Source of the DNA: Varroa destructor
Taxonomy: Eukaryota; Arthropoda; Arachnida; Mesostigmata; Varroidae
DNA length: 64,000 bases
Reading direction: 5' to 3'
NCBI RefSeq assembly: GCF_002443255.2
Contig: NW_019211460.1
Location: forward strand, 35,163,498-35,227,497
The notes under the pieces: generated by a model
Told to the model about the DNA's origin: nothing
The model's input: only the letters and a program-made list of their open reading frames with translations
Database searches by the model: none
Shown: positions 37,379 through 50,350 of the stretch, one piece after another
Numbering within the stretch: position 1 is the first letter of the stretch
How the letters are laid out: each line of letters starts with the position of its first letter
Program-made: the position numbers and the translations under genes

Positions 37379-38705
37379 CTAATGATTATGATGAAGACAC
37401 GTAGGTCGATAAATGCCGTGCGACTCTAATAAATTATTGAGTGTTGAATATTCGTTGACGAGAAGATTTAATAATAACTAATATTTTGTAGAGGGTATCT
37501 TCTGGACAGCGAGAAGGGTAAGATGTGCGATTATGGTACACTTGTCCACATGAGCAAAAAGTCAACAACTGGGCTTTTGGGGAAATCCTGTGACAGATAT
37601 TCAGTGGAGAAGGAAGCCAAGCAAAATATTTTGATTCCTTCAGACAGTCGTGTTTATTACACCTTAGGATGACTCAAGCTAACGTGCGTGAATTCTGAAT
37701 ATTGCTTTGATTAGTATCACGGAGGGGAAAAACCATGCAATTGCGTTTGTTCGATTGGCCTGACTACGGGCTGTTTACGTAGCGGTAAACTTCTTAGTTT
37801 CATAGAATATACACACCGTTTCTAAACACTGAGTATTTTGCCGGTTAGTTGCTCTCATCATAAAATTCTATTAACGTCCCAAATGTTTACGGCTAAGCAA
37901 TGATGTAAGATAAATTTAACACATTCAACATGACTCTTCACTAAGCACTAAAGCAGACGTGAATGCGTTTTTGTATCGGTTTGCTAACCACAGCCCGAAA
38001 TAAGTGAAGTGCTCACTTCGCAGGGAACCATAGAGCAGGCCAATGGAATGGCCGAAACCACGCATGATCTCGTCTTTAGGCCTGCGCCAATTCAACCAGA
38101 GGCAAAACATTGCTCTGTCTATAGATAGCAAATGATTCAATCGCCAGTTTATTGACCCGCTAGGGAAAATTTGCCACGTTTACCAAAGGGTAATCAATAA
38201 TCAAAATATATTGCTCTTAAGTAATGTTAGCTTCTGAACATCACGAATCAGTTCCTTCATCTAAATAGTTACACAATTTACACTGAAAAAGTATTTTGAC
38301 TATGACAATCTTAAGAAAAGTTAGCCCATTTTATAAAATAAGTTGATGCTTTACAAAAATAACTGTTATTTGGGCAGATTTCTCGTACTCTTAAGCCACG
38401 TGGAATTACTTCGAATTTCTCGAGTATCAACTTAAATACTGTAAGCCATATGCGGGTATATTGGAGAGGCCAATCAGACAATTCAGATGAACAAATCTAA
38501 CCAACTGCTAGCTCTTCGTGCATCGGCGTCTCGTAATAGATCTATGCGGCATGAAAAGATCGCCAGTAGGTGCATACTGAATCAGCGAACAAATTTGTAT
38601 ACACGCGCCAGATAATTTTGCTATAAACTAAAGTTCATGACTGATCATCAGCATATTTTTATATCATTAAATATAATCGCGTGCACGTAAAAAGGAACGT
38701 CATCG

Positions 38706-38726
38706 ATGTTTTTAATTTAAAAACAT
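38706..38726. repeat. 21-base perfect palindrome
   Basis: ATGTTTTTAA and TTAAAAACAT around a single T. Confidence 0.85.
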
Positions 38727-39388
38727 GTATATCATAATCGTAGATAGTGGCAACAGTGAAGATTTTCATATTGAGGAATAAAATAGGACGCATCTAGTTG
38801 CTCTACGATATATTTTAGTGGAATCAAGGCTGCATTATTGCCCATGTTCTGCCCATCGGATAGCTGTAAAAATGCTTCTTGGCCGATCCTACTGAAAACG
38901 CTTCTTTGTACACGTAGTCGATCTACCAGTTTAGCAAGCTTACTTAATTTTCTTATAGTAAAAAGGGGGAACGCTTTTACGCACCCTAATCAAGAAGAAG
39001 GAGGCTGTTTCAAATCCTGATTTTAGGCTCCTTCCGACATCCGAGAGTTTAGACATTCTGTATTATATCACGCACTAAACTCTTAACCATGCGCTTTTAG
39101 CGCAATGTTAGCATATGATCGTGTCATTATGATAAACCCTACTGTTCTTTTAGCCGCTTCATCGGCGAAAGCAATATATACGGATCGATATATATCGAAC
39201 ACATACGTGTTAAGTGACTGAAGAAAGAGCAGTTGGGCCGTCAAAGATACAACGTAGGACCTAGATCCCGGCCTCATCGATCTAGCACCAGTATCTTTAA
39301 CATCAGATCACATTAGAGTCAAGCAAAATTAACAACAGCACCCTATCAATCCGAAAATTGCGATACGACTAATTATTTTTCTCTATAG

Positions 39389-39465
39389 CAGACGTCTTCA
39401 CAAGTTCTCCAGTGGCCAGAAATACTAATTTCCTAGGCATGATGAAGGCTCTAGTGGATTTTTAG
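39389..39465 (+). CDS. possible last exon of the 36036 gene
   Basis: Strong acceptor (AATTATTTTTCTCTATAG) in phase 1, as required by the exon ending at 36748. It encodes DVFTSSPVARNTNFLGMMKA and LVDF before a TAG. If correct the protein has about 70 residues. The 2.6 kb gap could hide other exons; an alternative phase-1 acceptor lies near 36863. Confidence 0.35.
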
Positions 39466-40906
39466 TATTTCAAAAATGGCGGGTTAGATCTGAATTAGCA
39501 GAAAGTAAGAATGTAATTTTTTGAAACTATCAAAGGTTTTCTTTTGGTCAGTTCGCAGCCGGGAGTGCCTCATAGACGAGATTTTTAGGATACTGCTACA
39601 GGGACCATGAGGTACGCAGGCTTGGCCTCGTATCTACACGTTCTTGACCGAAGTCCTTCCGGCATTGTTGGTGTACTCGTAACCTTTCTTCTTTCTTAAA
39701 ATCACATCTTTTCTTTCCCGCTCAGATCTCTCAACGACCCGACGCTCCCATCTACTTAGTCATTCTTCGTGTACGAGTTCACGTCCTCTGTATTATTTTT
39801 GCCTGCATCCGTGGATTTTAGGTTGCTATCTTGCGTTCATTTTTTTCGCCGTTATCTTACTTTAGGAGGACTATCTACTAGCTCTGAAGTAACCATAAAT
39901 CTGGGTTAGCGAAACCGATTGCGTGGCTGACATCTCAAATGTAGACGAAATATAGAAAATTATTCTTATCTGAAGTGTGTTCACCTGTTTGTACCTTTTT
40001 TCAGTACCAGTAACTAGCCATAAAGCAAATAGTGCGTACTGAGGTGCAAATTGTCTCCCTCCAATACACGTCAATACAATTCAGTGACCCTAGCCAAATA
40101 CACTTTTTTCTGTAAAAATCCAAACGATTCGGGTTTGTTCTCAAAAAAAGATAAAAAAAAAAACCTGTATGTATCGGTGTACAATGCGTGCATTTGAAAC
40201 AAATCTAGACGAAACATAAAACGAATACAAGAATTCCCGTCAGTACCCCCACTGTACATAAAAGTGCGCAATCAGTTAAGTCCACTGGTTTATGTTAGCA
40301 GCGTCCCTTTGCAAGTGAACCCAAATTTGACCACACTGGCTGTTATTGAACCGTAATAACACCCATTTTAGTAAAAATAGGAGTAATAATCTATAATGTT
40401 TTGCATCTAACGGTACTGTTAAAAATTTCGGTGTGCATATATTTACGAACAGTATTAAATGGTCTTTAAGTTACGGCCTTTCAGAGAATAACGTAGATCG
40501 TTACATTAACGTACCCAGCTTTTATAGGGCGTAATATGTTCTTTTGAAAAGGAAAACAACAGAAACAATGTCGTAGTATTTGGTCCTTATCATATTTCAG
40601 TGTATGAAACGTATGTAATATTTTTCGTTGTTACGTCTCGCTATTAATTGTCTCCGAGACTAGCATATACAGAAAAATTTTACTGATTATGCAGACTGAT
40701 AGACTTAAATCTATGTTCGATAGGATGCTGCCAAACATAGCGTAGGGAACGCTGACATAAATATAGAGCTGCTTCAAAATTTACCTTCAACTGCTTATAT
40801 TGTTATGATTGCTTACGGCAAACGGACTACTTGCATTCGGTCAACACTTTATTTGCCTTTTAGTTTATTTTATATGGGACTCTTGTTAGTCTGTTAGAGA
40901 TAACAT
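39466..40906. other. no convincing gene
   Basis: AT-rich, with only short open frames lacking splice sites. Confidence 0.45.
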
Positions 40907-41081
40907 TTAATCACAACCCATAGTCGAAAGGTAACGATGGTTTTTGTTGGCATAGATTTGGGACTGACCGTAAATCTGGCTGTCGGAGGCGATGAAGATA
41001 GGGGGCTGAGGCAGGACAATGGCCGTTGACATCTTCTCAGGTCGCGCCTTGCCTATGTTCTTCTTAACGCCAGAAGTTTCA
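40907..41081 (-). CDS. C-terminal exon of a putative single-pass membrane protein
   Basis: Acceptor TGCATCTTTCGATGCAG in phase 2; 57 codons and a TAA. The peptide starts ETSGVKKNIGKARPEKMSTA and continues with a proline-rich stretch and a Q/Y-rich one (SDSQIYGQSQIYANKNHRYL). Tyrosines in polar context suggest a cytoplasmic tail. The phase matches the exon at 42923-42975. Family not recognised. Confidence 0.45.
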
Positions 41082-42922
41082 CTGCATCGAAAGATGCAGG
41101 AAGCCAATGTTGGCCGTATCGGCGGTCAAACCACCTCACCGCTTGTTCCTCTCAACCGCTCTCAGCCCCGGTCAAAACGTATGGGACATGCACCATTTAG
41201 GAAAATTTTGAAATGGAGAATCCCTAACAATTAAATCGCGTCAAAGCTTTCGTTTCTCAAATTGGTGGAAAAATTGCCTGGTGTATCTGTTAGTTGATTC
41301 GCCGGTGCGTCCGAGCAAATAAGTTATCAGGTTGATCTATAAGTTAGTTTTAAAAAAATTCGAAAGGTGGGAGCAAAAATCCATGTAGATCGATGGAGAC
41401 TTCTTTGCTTCGGGTGACGATGGACAAACCGGTGAACAACGATGTCGCGGGTCGCTTTTTCCATTAACGGATCCAATTATAGACCCCGTAAGAAACAGGG
41501 TTTCCAAGCGCCTGGCGATACATAGAGATGCTAAAGGTGCGAGGAGGATCTTAATAGGTCTCATGCCACCCGTTGCCCCTTAGCGCCGTCTTTAGAACAC
41601 CTGGCAAATTACTTCATTTATACGAACAAAAGAAAATTCATATTACAAAGTGTTTTAAGTAGTTCTATACACTCGCTTTGACAATAGGTTATTGGTTGAC
41701 CGGTATCGATGAGGTCTCTTACTGATGAATAATTGAAATTTAATTGATTTAAGACATGGTCACGTATTTCAATACATGGAGAGCCCTCACCGTATGCGAA
41801 ACTAATGTTACCATAAATGTTCTTAGGGCACGCAAGATAACGAAAGTTTTCGTTGGATTTTATAGAAATATGTTCCCAACACCATAAGGTGTACTCGAGG
41901 CGCTTGGTGTGAAAGAAGAATGATTCTTCGAAGATATTTTAAGTTGATGCTGGTTTTGGTTTTTAAAAAAATAGCCTGAAAGTCGAGAAATTTAGTCGAG
42001 CTGTCTGAATATATGTCGAATAGACTCGTGCTGTGACAGATTTCTAGAACTGGATCTACGACAGCTTGGACACCAGGAAACAAACGTAACGCGGACGCAT
42101 ACTTCTTGTGGCATATCAAGGTCAATTTAAGATGGTATTGGACATCATTCCAAGAACGCATAGCCTTCGCTCTGCTAAATTGAATGTCTCTTATGAGTTA
42201 CAATTAAGTGAATAGCCACAGACGGAAGTCCGCGCCAGAGAAAGTATCAACGTTGGTGCAGCAGACGAAAACCACGATGCTATTTTTCACAGATTCGAAC
42301 AACAGAAGATCGATACCGGACTCTACGAACAGCACAACTAACTTCGCGCTTTTTGGCAAAAATATTACCATGACCCAAGAATAACTTGGTGTAACCCGTG
42401 CGCGAGTCTCTCCTTGAATCTGGAAATTTGCAAAATTGCTCTATTGACATTATTAACAATTTTCGCGGAACTAGCAAAACAGTACTCGCAATTCAGAAGA
42501 ATAAGCAGGCACAACGGCATAGACAGTATCTGTCTCAGATTTAAGGTAGCAAATGAACTCTATCCCCCATGCCCTGTATCCCTTTCAGCAGATTTAGTCT
42601 GGTTGGCAGTATCAGTCGTTGCATTACCTGTGGTATGATTTCAATAAATCCTAAAATCCGAAAAAACTCAAGGGGCCACGCTTCGACGTAGCCGCAAATA
42701 TGATGCCGGGCGAAAGGTCTATGTGGACTACGGCATATAGAAAACTGTGCCACTTCGACTTAAGTGCTGTCTCAACTTCCGTGTAATTATACTATACCGA
42801 CGTTAACGTCAATCTGTGATCGCTGCAAAATGAAATACCATACACTTACACGTACATACACGCCCACATGCGTACACCTCTATCTACACATGCATACGCT
42901 ACGGCTCGCAGCCGATAGACAC
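41082..42922. other. intron with possible cassette exon at 42369
   Basis: A 51-base segment at 42369-42419 (minus) lies between an acceptor identical to that of the exon at 44548 and a GTAATA donor. It is open in all three frames and symmetrical, so it could be an optional exon. The minus-strand frame at 41823-42161 (112 codons) and a short segment near 41460-41530 also look partly coding but were not placed. Confidence 0.3.
42419..42445. repeat. 27-bp direct repeat, copy 1
   Basis: Identical to 44548-44574; begins TCTGGAAATTTGCAAAATTG on the plus strand. On the minus strand it ends in TTTCCAGA, i.e. a 3' splice site. Flanks of the two copies differ. Confidence 0.95.
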
Positions 42923-42975
42923 CTTGGGGTATTTGATCGGAAGTTGACATTGACGTTGTTATTGGTGCCATTAAT
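42923..42975 (-). CDS. exon of the putative single-pass membrane protein
   Basis: Good acceptor (TCAGTTTGTTTTAG), phase 0 in, phase 2 out at GTGTCT. Encodes INGTNNNVNVNFRSNTP, an asparagine-rich polar segment. Links in phase to the TM exon at 44461-44548 and the C-terminal exon at 41081. Confidence 0.35.
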
Positions 42976-44460
42976 CTAAAACAAACTGACCATAACGATA
43001 ATGCATAATATTCTGGTATGGCGGAAAATAACATGGCAGCTATTTCTAGGGTTAACCGCAACAGCGGCTGTGGTTACTGAGTTGAAATAAGGAGACGCCA
43101 CCTAACAATCAGCGGATAAAGTGGATCCATACTACTTAAACCTTCAGATCAATATATCGGAGCCTCGCATAGCTTTGAAGTATTGTCGAATCCGGATGTT
43201 TTCGACATTAAGCAGGTGATGTTAGCTTGCATGAACGAATACGATCGATCTGTGTTAGAACTTTGCTTGAACATCTCAAACGTTATCATAAGCCATTAAA
43301 AACTAGCTGGCCTGATCGATTTGGGGCGTTTGTCTTTACCACCAAAGTTGGTTTAGAATAACACCAATCTTAGTATTTTAGCACTCCATAGTTTTTCTAC
43401 GATAGCTCTAATCGACAGGCTGATAATCCCCGCAGGCATAATTTAATCAGTTTAATACGTATAACCCAATCGATTGGGTCTTTATCAACGCGTAATTGCT
43501 CTCGGCTACAAAAGCGGCCTTCCACACACTGTCCATAGAATTATTTAGCAACGTCTTACTTTTCGCTAAAGTCTCAGTAATAGGTAGCCTATTCAATAGT
43601 TGTTATGGCAGCTAAGCCTGAAGATCATTGTCGCTTTCTGTTTGTATTTAGTCTGCACGCCTTAGGAAATCGTTTTCGAGCTTGACGTTTCCCTTGACGG
43701 CGCCTGAATCGTCTGGCAGGCCAGATCGGTATTAAGCATTAGATTAGAAACCTGTCTATGGTTTATATATACAGAGGAAAGCTCTCATTCGTGTAGACAG
43801 AGTAAATCATATCTAATGTAAACCTATTCGACTTGTGCCAGCGTTAGCCAAGTCTCGACAATGCATCCATACTGAATTAGAATTGCTGAACTGCTATAAG
43901 ACGGTCATCAACCATTTTGAACTTTCGGAAAAGTCCTATAGGGAAACACGAGCATTTTCTAGCAGAAATTAACTATAGCTAGAAGCTTTGTTTGGACGTG
44001 TACACGGTGAGCGGCGCGCGTTTCAAAGCAACAATCTGTAGGTACTCGAACGCAGCTGCGAGCAAGTTACGACTGCGATATCTGTATAATTCATTTTAAG
44101 ATACATCTGTAACCGGTTTTTACAGTGAACAAATGATTACGCGTCAGCGAATCGACAAGTTTTCAATATCAAAGTGATCTGACAGATTATGGACCCAGCA
44201 ATGCCACGCCCTCAAGCTGCCATAAGTTACTTAGCAAGCCTCTTCATCTATGACGTTAGGTTTAGCATTTAGCTATGCACAATTTTTATTAAAGTTCGTT
44301 CCTGTTTTATAACGTGAAGTGGAACGCGCATACGTAATACTACAACATAGTTTCTGCGTTACAGGTAATCTAGAGCGAGCGACCAAACGGGTGGAATCAA
44401 CTCTTTCTCTACGTGTCCGTCTATCAATCGACAGGTAACACACGTCGATGTCAGATGCAC
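42976..44460. other. intron or intergenic, nothing supported
   Basis: AT-rich with no exon supported on either strand. Confidence 0.4.
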
Positions 44461-44548
44461 CCCGCTGTGCCGGTCCACTCTGCCGATGGATAGAACTATT
44501 ATTACTGTTGATGCAAGGAAGATTCCGGTGCTAATCAAACCCTTGGGT
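44461..44548 (-). CDS. transmembrane exon of the putative single-pass membrane protein
   Basis: After TTTGCAAATTTCCAG it encodes PKGLISTGIFLASTVIIVLS and IGRVDRHSG: one hydrophobic helix of about 20 residues followed by basic residues, the pattern of a type I membrane anchor. Enters in phase 2 and leaves in phase 0 at GTGCAT, a weak donor. A possible preceding exon at 44790-44837 (good acceptor TCACCTTCAATTACAG) would give a cysteine-bearing ectodomain piece, SSCDRDQFNGNCKD, also in phase but with a weak donor. Confidence 0.35.
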
Positions 44549-44574
44549 CTGGAAATTTGCAAAATTGCTCTATT
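44548..44574. repeat. 27-bp direct repeat, copy 2
   Basis: Identical to 42419-42445; on the minus strand it forms the acceptor of the transmembrane exon. Confidence 0.95.
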
Positions 44575-45464
44575 TAACGACTATTTAAATTAAAAAAAAA
44601 AACTTGTTATCCAGTTCATAGTCCTATTTTTTTTTCATTTTACGTATCCAAAGAGAAGTTATGCTGGAATCTGTAGTAGCTACAGTTTGGGGTCAATGTG
44701 CAGATTCCGGTTGTGAGACTACCTTATTGCTTTGTGTCTAAGAAAATAGAATTGAAGATGTTTTCTATTAAAGATATCATTGAACGAACTCGTCCTTGCA
44801 GTTGCCGTTAAATTGATCTCTGTCACAAGATGATTCACTGTAATTGAAGGTGAGTCTATATATATTAGGGCATTTGTTTTGTGGGCGCAGAGTGCTGTGC
44901 CTTCATTACCTGGGTATATCCGCTCGTTGTCCTTAGTTGAGGCTGGCATTATGCATCACAGAACTCTCATAGATCCTCAGGTACGGGGGTCCACGACCTG
45001 AAAGCTGAGAAGCCAGCAGGCAAATCTTGGTAGCTGGAAGATCAGCGACCCTGTCTGCAAAATGAATCTGCACACAAAGTCGAAAGATCTTGTGTATGTA
45101 GGTTATTGAACGAAACTCATGGATCGCAAAGCTACGACAGAGTGTCAGTCTGTTCCTAGTAGAACGAGCGTACGTTTCCGAGATGCTCGCACAGAGTCGT
45201 AACAAAAATTCATAATTCTCAGTTACTATATTGTTGTCAACTACAACAAAACAGATTATACGATTTCTCTATGGACGCCCATTACTATTTCGTAGAAATT
45301 AATAACGTAAAAGTTTAAAAGTAGGCTATTAATTAGCTTTTTCTGAGGATTCGAATTCTAAACGAGTCTCTTGCGAGTTTTTATATGAGTCCTATGGTAT
45401 AAAAATAGCCGAAGTCAAGCATCTATACTCAAAGTCCACATGATATAATTAAGCCTTTTAACAC

Positions 45465-45491
45465 GAAGCCCGTAATTTCATTACGGGCTTC
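45465..45491. repeat. perfect hairpin, 12-bp arms
   Basis: GAAGCCCGTAAT and ATTACGGGCTTC around the loop TTC. The stem is perfect. It lies 208 bases below the exon at 45699 in the direction of the minus strand. Confidence 0.95.
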
Positions 45492-45698
45492 AAACTTCAC
45501 TTATATCATCGCGGTTCTACGGATAGGAAACACTGAGCCGTCGAAAAAGTATTGACCGTTCTTCCAGCCAGATGGCTTTAAAGTTATAAAACTTAGTACA
45601 GGTCTGAGTTCCGTGTGAAGAGCGTTAAGTACCATTTGAAAGCTGATATTTTTTTTATAAATACTGTCCAGACATAGAACTAATTTTGTGTTATTTAC

Positions 45699-45836
45699 AG
45701 GCAAGAAACATCGCAAAGAACGAGCGTTCCGGAAATTTCGGTGTGAAGGGTACTCTTCGTAGTGGTCGACCAATTGGGGAAAAAGTTTGAGTGGTACGTG
45801 AATAGACGCAAAAGACTCTTCTAATCGTATTTCCGT
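45699..45836 (-). CDS. internal exon of an unknown protein
   Basis: Acceptor TAACGAGTTTTGCAG and donor GTAAAT bracket exactly 46 codons in phase 0 at both ends. The peptide has ordinary soluble-protein composition: TEIRLEESFASIHVPLKLFP, then QLVDHYEEYPSHRNFRNARS, then LRCFLP. The frame stays open beyond the donor. It may belong to the minus-strand gene whose later exons lie at 44548-40907, though the connecting exon was not found. Family not recognised. Confidence 0.45.
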
Positions 45837-48800
45837 CTGCAAAACTCGTTATAGAGGTACAATGAACTCGGACCATTTCTAGAGCGGTTGTAAAAAGTGT
45901 AATGAGCGAACTTAAAAAGTTGTACCGTACAGTTCTTAATTAACTTCCTTCCAGATAGCATTAGCTTTCTTGGCGTCAGTCTGCCAGGGCTTAGACTGAC
46001 GCGAAGGCAGCTGAAGCCTCCTGCATTATGACTGGCGGCTACTGCTGCTTAGGAAAACCACTTACCCAGACATCTGTTGTCAACGGCTAAGAAAATTATA
46101 TCAACCCATGGAAAAAAAATCGACAGGAACAGAAAAGATGTGGTTTTCTTGCCAGAAAAATGGTAGAAGGTAATCGATCACATTTTCAAATATTCAATAC
46201 GTTTGCTTCGATTTTGAGTCAAAAAACCTTTTCGGTCAGTACTTTGTCGACAACCTAATGGCAGCAGACCAGATCGCTTAGCGCTGATAGCCTCTGGGCT
46301 AATGTACGTCTATTGGCCAGCCCAACCTGACGTCTACTGGGCGTCGTGCATTGAGTCGGCCTTTAGACGATGTCAAATAGTGGTGCATGGATTGAAAATT
46401 GACCTCTATATCTGGGGCGCATTATTAGTGGTAATGTACGTAGTGACGATAGTACTATTAGCGATAACAGGTACATATTGGCTTCTGTTTACTTCCATAA
46501 CAGAATAGCTACCGTTCGTGAATCTGCATTCTTTTGCATAGGATCAGATGTTTTCTGGGGATATGCAAACTATGCAGTCTAATAATGGCAATCTATTTAT
46601 TTATTGTATTCAAAAGTGCATTGAACGAAACGCCTGAAGATTTTACACACCGAAACAAACTCTCATAATGATGAACTGTGTTTTTGACCTAGTAACGTGT
46701 GTTGAGATGCGGAAGTCCATGTGATCCTTAACGAGTGTGTCGTTTCTGTTATTTTCCTTTTTCGAAGGGCTGTATGTTTATCATGTCAAGCTTCATAACA
46801 AGTCTTAGTTTGGCGACGATATTACCCACAAGGACAACATGAGACAATAGACTTCGTCATATACCTTAGACATTAAACTTACTTAGAACCTACGGCACGG
46901 AATAGAGGCACCTATTTAATCTAACAGTGTCAGTACATTGATAGTCAAGCTCAGCCATGCACAACTGTAATATACTACTGTTTTTCGGTGATCCTGCCTA
47001 ATACTTGTCGGTCAGATGTTCGTTTTTGAAGAGTTTATCGAACTATTTATGGATTTTTCTAATTTAATTTGTTTGAAATACGCCTATAGCGTTCGGCCGT
47101 TGTATGTAGGTTATGTACGTCAGCCATGGCAGCTATCGATGCGTGCTGCGGATTGTAACGAAAAGTTTAGATGCTATTTTGTATGTAGCAGAAGAGACTC
47201 GTTGATATCTATGGGCAACGGTTTTATCACTGAGGAATCGAACAACACAGCATATCTTACTGATGGATAGGATTGTCACGGTTTAATAGAAAGACCCTAC
47301 GGAACTCCGTCGAAAAGTAGTAAGGACTTCTCTAGAGGTCTTTCTCATTACAAGCACTCGCTATACCGTGACTATAAACGTGTGTCTTTGTGTGTGAAAA
47401 TTCAGTAACCTACCCTATCATCTCCAGTGTTACTACTAGGATTCAGGCAAAGACAAAGGCCTCCATTAGAAACAGAACTCAGTGGATCCGGTGTCATGCG
47501 ATTGGTTACTGTGAGTAACTACGGCAGTTGACACCTCAGAATTATAGCGAAAAGTTTTTTTAGTGATAGGCTTCATGTGCGTTACAACGATTTCCGTACT
47601 GGCTGGGTCCACCCTGGTTATTCAAAATCGCAAAAAAGAGGTTTTCCACTGTACCAAGTTAAGTTTGAACGTATCATGGTAATTAATTCAACAATGACAG
47701 TAATCGTACTTGTTTAACAAGCCATGGTACGTCTAAATCTGCTAGCTTCTTCAATTTGCCTGCAATAACGGGATCCAGACGCCATCATTTGGCACACTCC
47801 TTCCTCTCTAATGACATCTACGCTATGATTAATAAACAACTGTTCAATTCTGATGCGTGCATCAAGCTTTTGTATGACACCGCGCGAAATTTCTTTCAGC
47901 TTTAGGGCAAATTTTGGCAGATAGTGTGTGATAAGTTCTGGTAAACGGGTATTGATGCGTATACCAACAACCTGAGGCGAGATGCAGCTAGAACATTTAT
48001 CTCTAAAGCTCTCAGTCAGTAGTTATCGGTTGTTAGATAATTATACTTACATGTGTGCAAAAGTAGATTATTGAGAATTAAATGACACCGTCCGAAAAAA
48101 ATTGATTTTTTGCTTTTACAAGTGGGTTTTTTTTAGCGCTGTCGACTATACCTACGCAGAACAGGTTGCAGGAATTATTTCTATTCAATCTAGAATCTAG
48201 AACTTGCCCCGGCTTTTCTAATTTTCTATTATTTTATTTTTAATTTTCGTGTCTAAGCCATAAATCTGTTGATGTGCGAAGATGTGAATGATATCGGACT
48301 ATATAAATTTGCACTAGACGGCAAAAAACACTACCAGCTCTGAATAGATGTGAAGGCTGCGCTTCATGGTAATGCAACAGTAGCTAAAATCGTGGCGCGG
48401 TGCCAATGTGTCTTCGACCTGGACATAGTTAGTGAGGGATCTACGAATGAAATACTTCATATTTCTATATAGACAACTTCAGATTTGTGATAGCATTGAG
48501 GAAAGAACATTGGCATTATTTTCTTATTAATCGTATTAAAGAGATTAAGTGGCAGTGTCTAATTAACGTAATTCAGTGCCTTTCATCCCCAGATGCAGAC
48601 CCGGGCATTGTTATTAGACTTTACCCAACCTGTACGCAAACGGCTGGATCTAAGCAAAGTGAATGGTATATATAGCTCCAAAAATGCCTATGGTCCTGGT
48701 AAACTGTGTAGGACTACTGACCTCAGAATATTTTGTAACTTGAAACAGTTCAATTGGATTTGTCTCTCTTTAATTTCTCGGAACAACAACTTACGCACTG

Positions 48801-50350
48801 GGAAAGCTATTTGGCAATCTAGCGGAAAACAAAGTTCATAACATGGAAATATGTCGGACGTATTTAGAGTTATATCGTGCTTTACTATTATTATTCGTTT
48901 AACAACTCAAAAACCTAAGAGAACGGCGCGGCGGCAGCGGGATTATTTATGATTTCAGCAAACCTAAAAAAAAAAAACTGTTTAGTCTTAAAAATAAGCT
49001 CTCCTGATATAAAGAAAAAGATACGTTTTTGGGATCCTGCGATTCAATTTATGGGGTTCTATTAGTTACTTACAGTATAGGTGTAAGGCAGCCAGTAACA
49101 AACAATATGCCTGGTTAGCAGCAGTCTGTCTATTATCTAATGTCAGTTTATATTGTTTTTAGCGTAGCTTCTAATTGACTTATTAGCCTTATTATTCTGC
49201 ATCAGTAATTGATTAGTTTGTTACTAAAGTTATTTGCTTGTCGAGTAACATTGTCAAACATCCAGTATTGCTTGGCACCAGTCAAAGTGACTTTTTTTTC
49301 ATCAATAATAGATAAGACAATGTTTTCCAGAAATGCTACTGTTATCAGATTGTCCACCTATGCTAATTATTTGCCCCTGAAGCTGCATTTATTTTGCCAA
49401 TGGCAAAGTCCTGCCTTAATGACAATTGTCGGTCACAAGCCAGAACATACACTTGGCCTAATATTTCTGTGAGGCTCACTGGACCGTGGTCTATTTTATG
49501 TCTTTCCTCTTCAAATCGTTCGGAGAAGTAGGTTACAAAAGCTATTTACAGAAGCGCATTGGACCACTGAAAAGGAAATCGATGCTTTGACCAATATGGC
49601 TCCAGAGGATTGAGCGTAGAATGTGTACACTTTATTAACCTGCTAGTATCGTTGTGTTAAGTCCAGCCGGCCGTTGATAGCGTAGTGCAAATGCCTACTT
49701 GTCCGGTTCTGTACCGGATGTGATACTTCTTTAGCTCCGCTATAATCGCGGTTGTGAGTAGATTAGAGCTTATTATTTGTCACTATTATGTTATTACCGT
49801 GGTACGATTAGAAAATACACAGTCACGACAGCCATAACGCGTTTTCTTGACTGTAACACGATTCTTCAAGAAATGTCTTCAGTCAGTTAGGGGACGATCA
49901 GCGAGTGATCACTCTGTAATTTTTGAGTAAAGTTCATATCAGTGATGACGTGCTCTCGGTCACACAGTAGATATCTATACTCTGTACATAATCGTCTGGG
50001 CATTAAACTGACGGCCTGCTGTTTATCACATTCGGTCATTAGTAGCTTTATCGGCTAATGCTATGCTGTGTTATGTTACCCGTGTCGGCTTTACTGTTCG
50101 CCTCTGTTCAACGACGGAGACGGTTTCTCCTCTCGGGGATCAGAAAGGAGGACATGACGCTGAGCCCAGCGTGAACACACAAAAACACCATTCGATACTC
50201 GCGAAGCGCAGTCGCCGCATGACAGCGGTAAGAGTGTTATTAAGCCTGATGTGTTTGCGTTAAGACACCGCTATTATCAGCTTTATTGGATCAATCGACA
50301 ATTATTGCATTATTCCTGACTTCGAACAAAAACTATATATATTTTACGCA
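45837..50350. other. no supported gene; hairpin at 45973
   Basis: Apart from the hairpin the region is AT-rich. A plus-strand frame at 46302-46508 encodes a hydrophobic end, and one at 50063-50263, just upstream of the DEP gene, may lie in its leader. None has decisive splice sites. Confidence 0.4.
45973..46002. repeat. perfect hairpin, 10-bp arms
   Basis: GCGTCAGTCT and AGACTGACGC around a ten-base loop. Confidence 0.95.

Noticed and set aside
46145..46280. Plus-strand peptide resembling the LFGQ element of torsin-type AAA proteins
   Set aside because: Only four residues agree, no nucleotide-binding motif nearby, and a stop follows.
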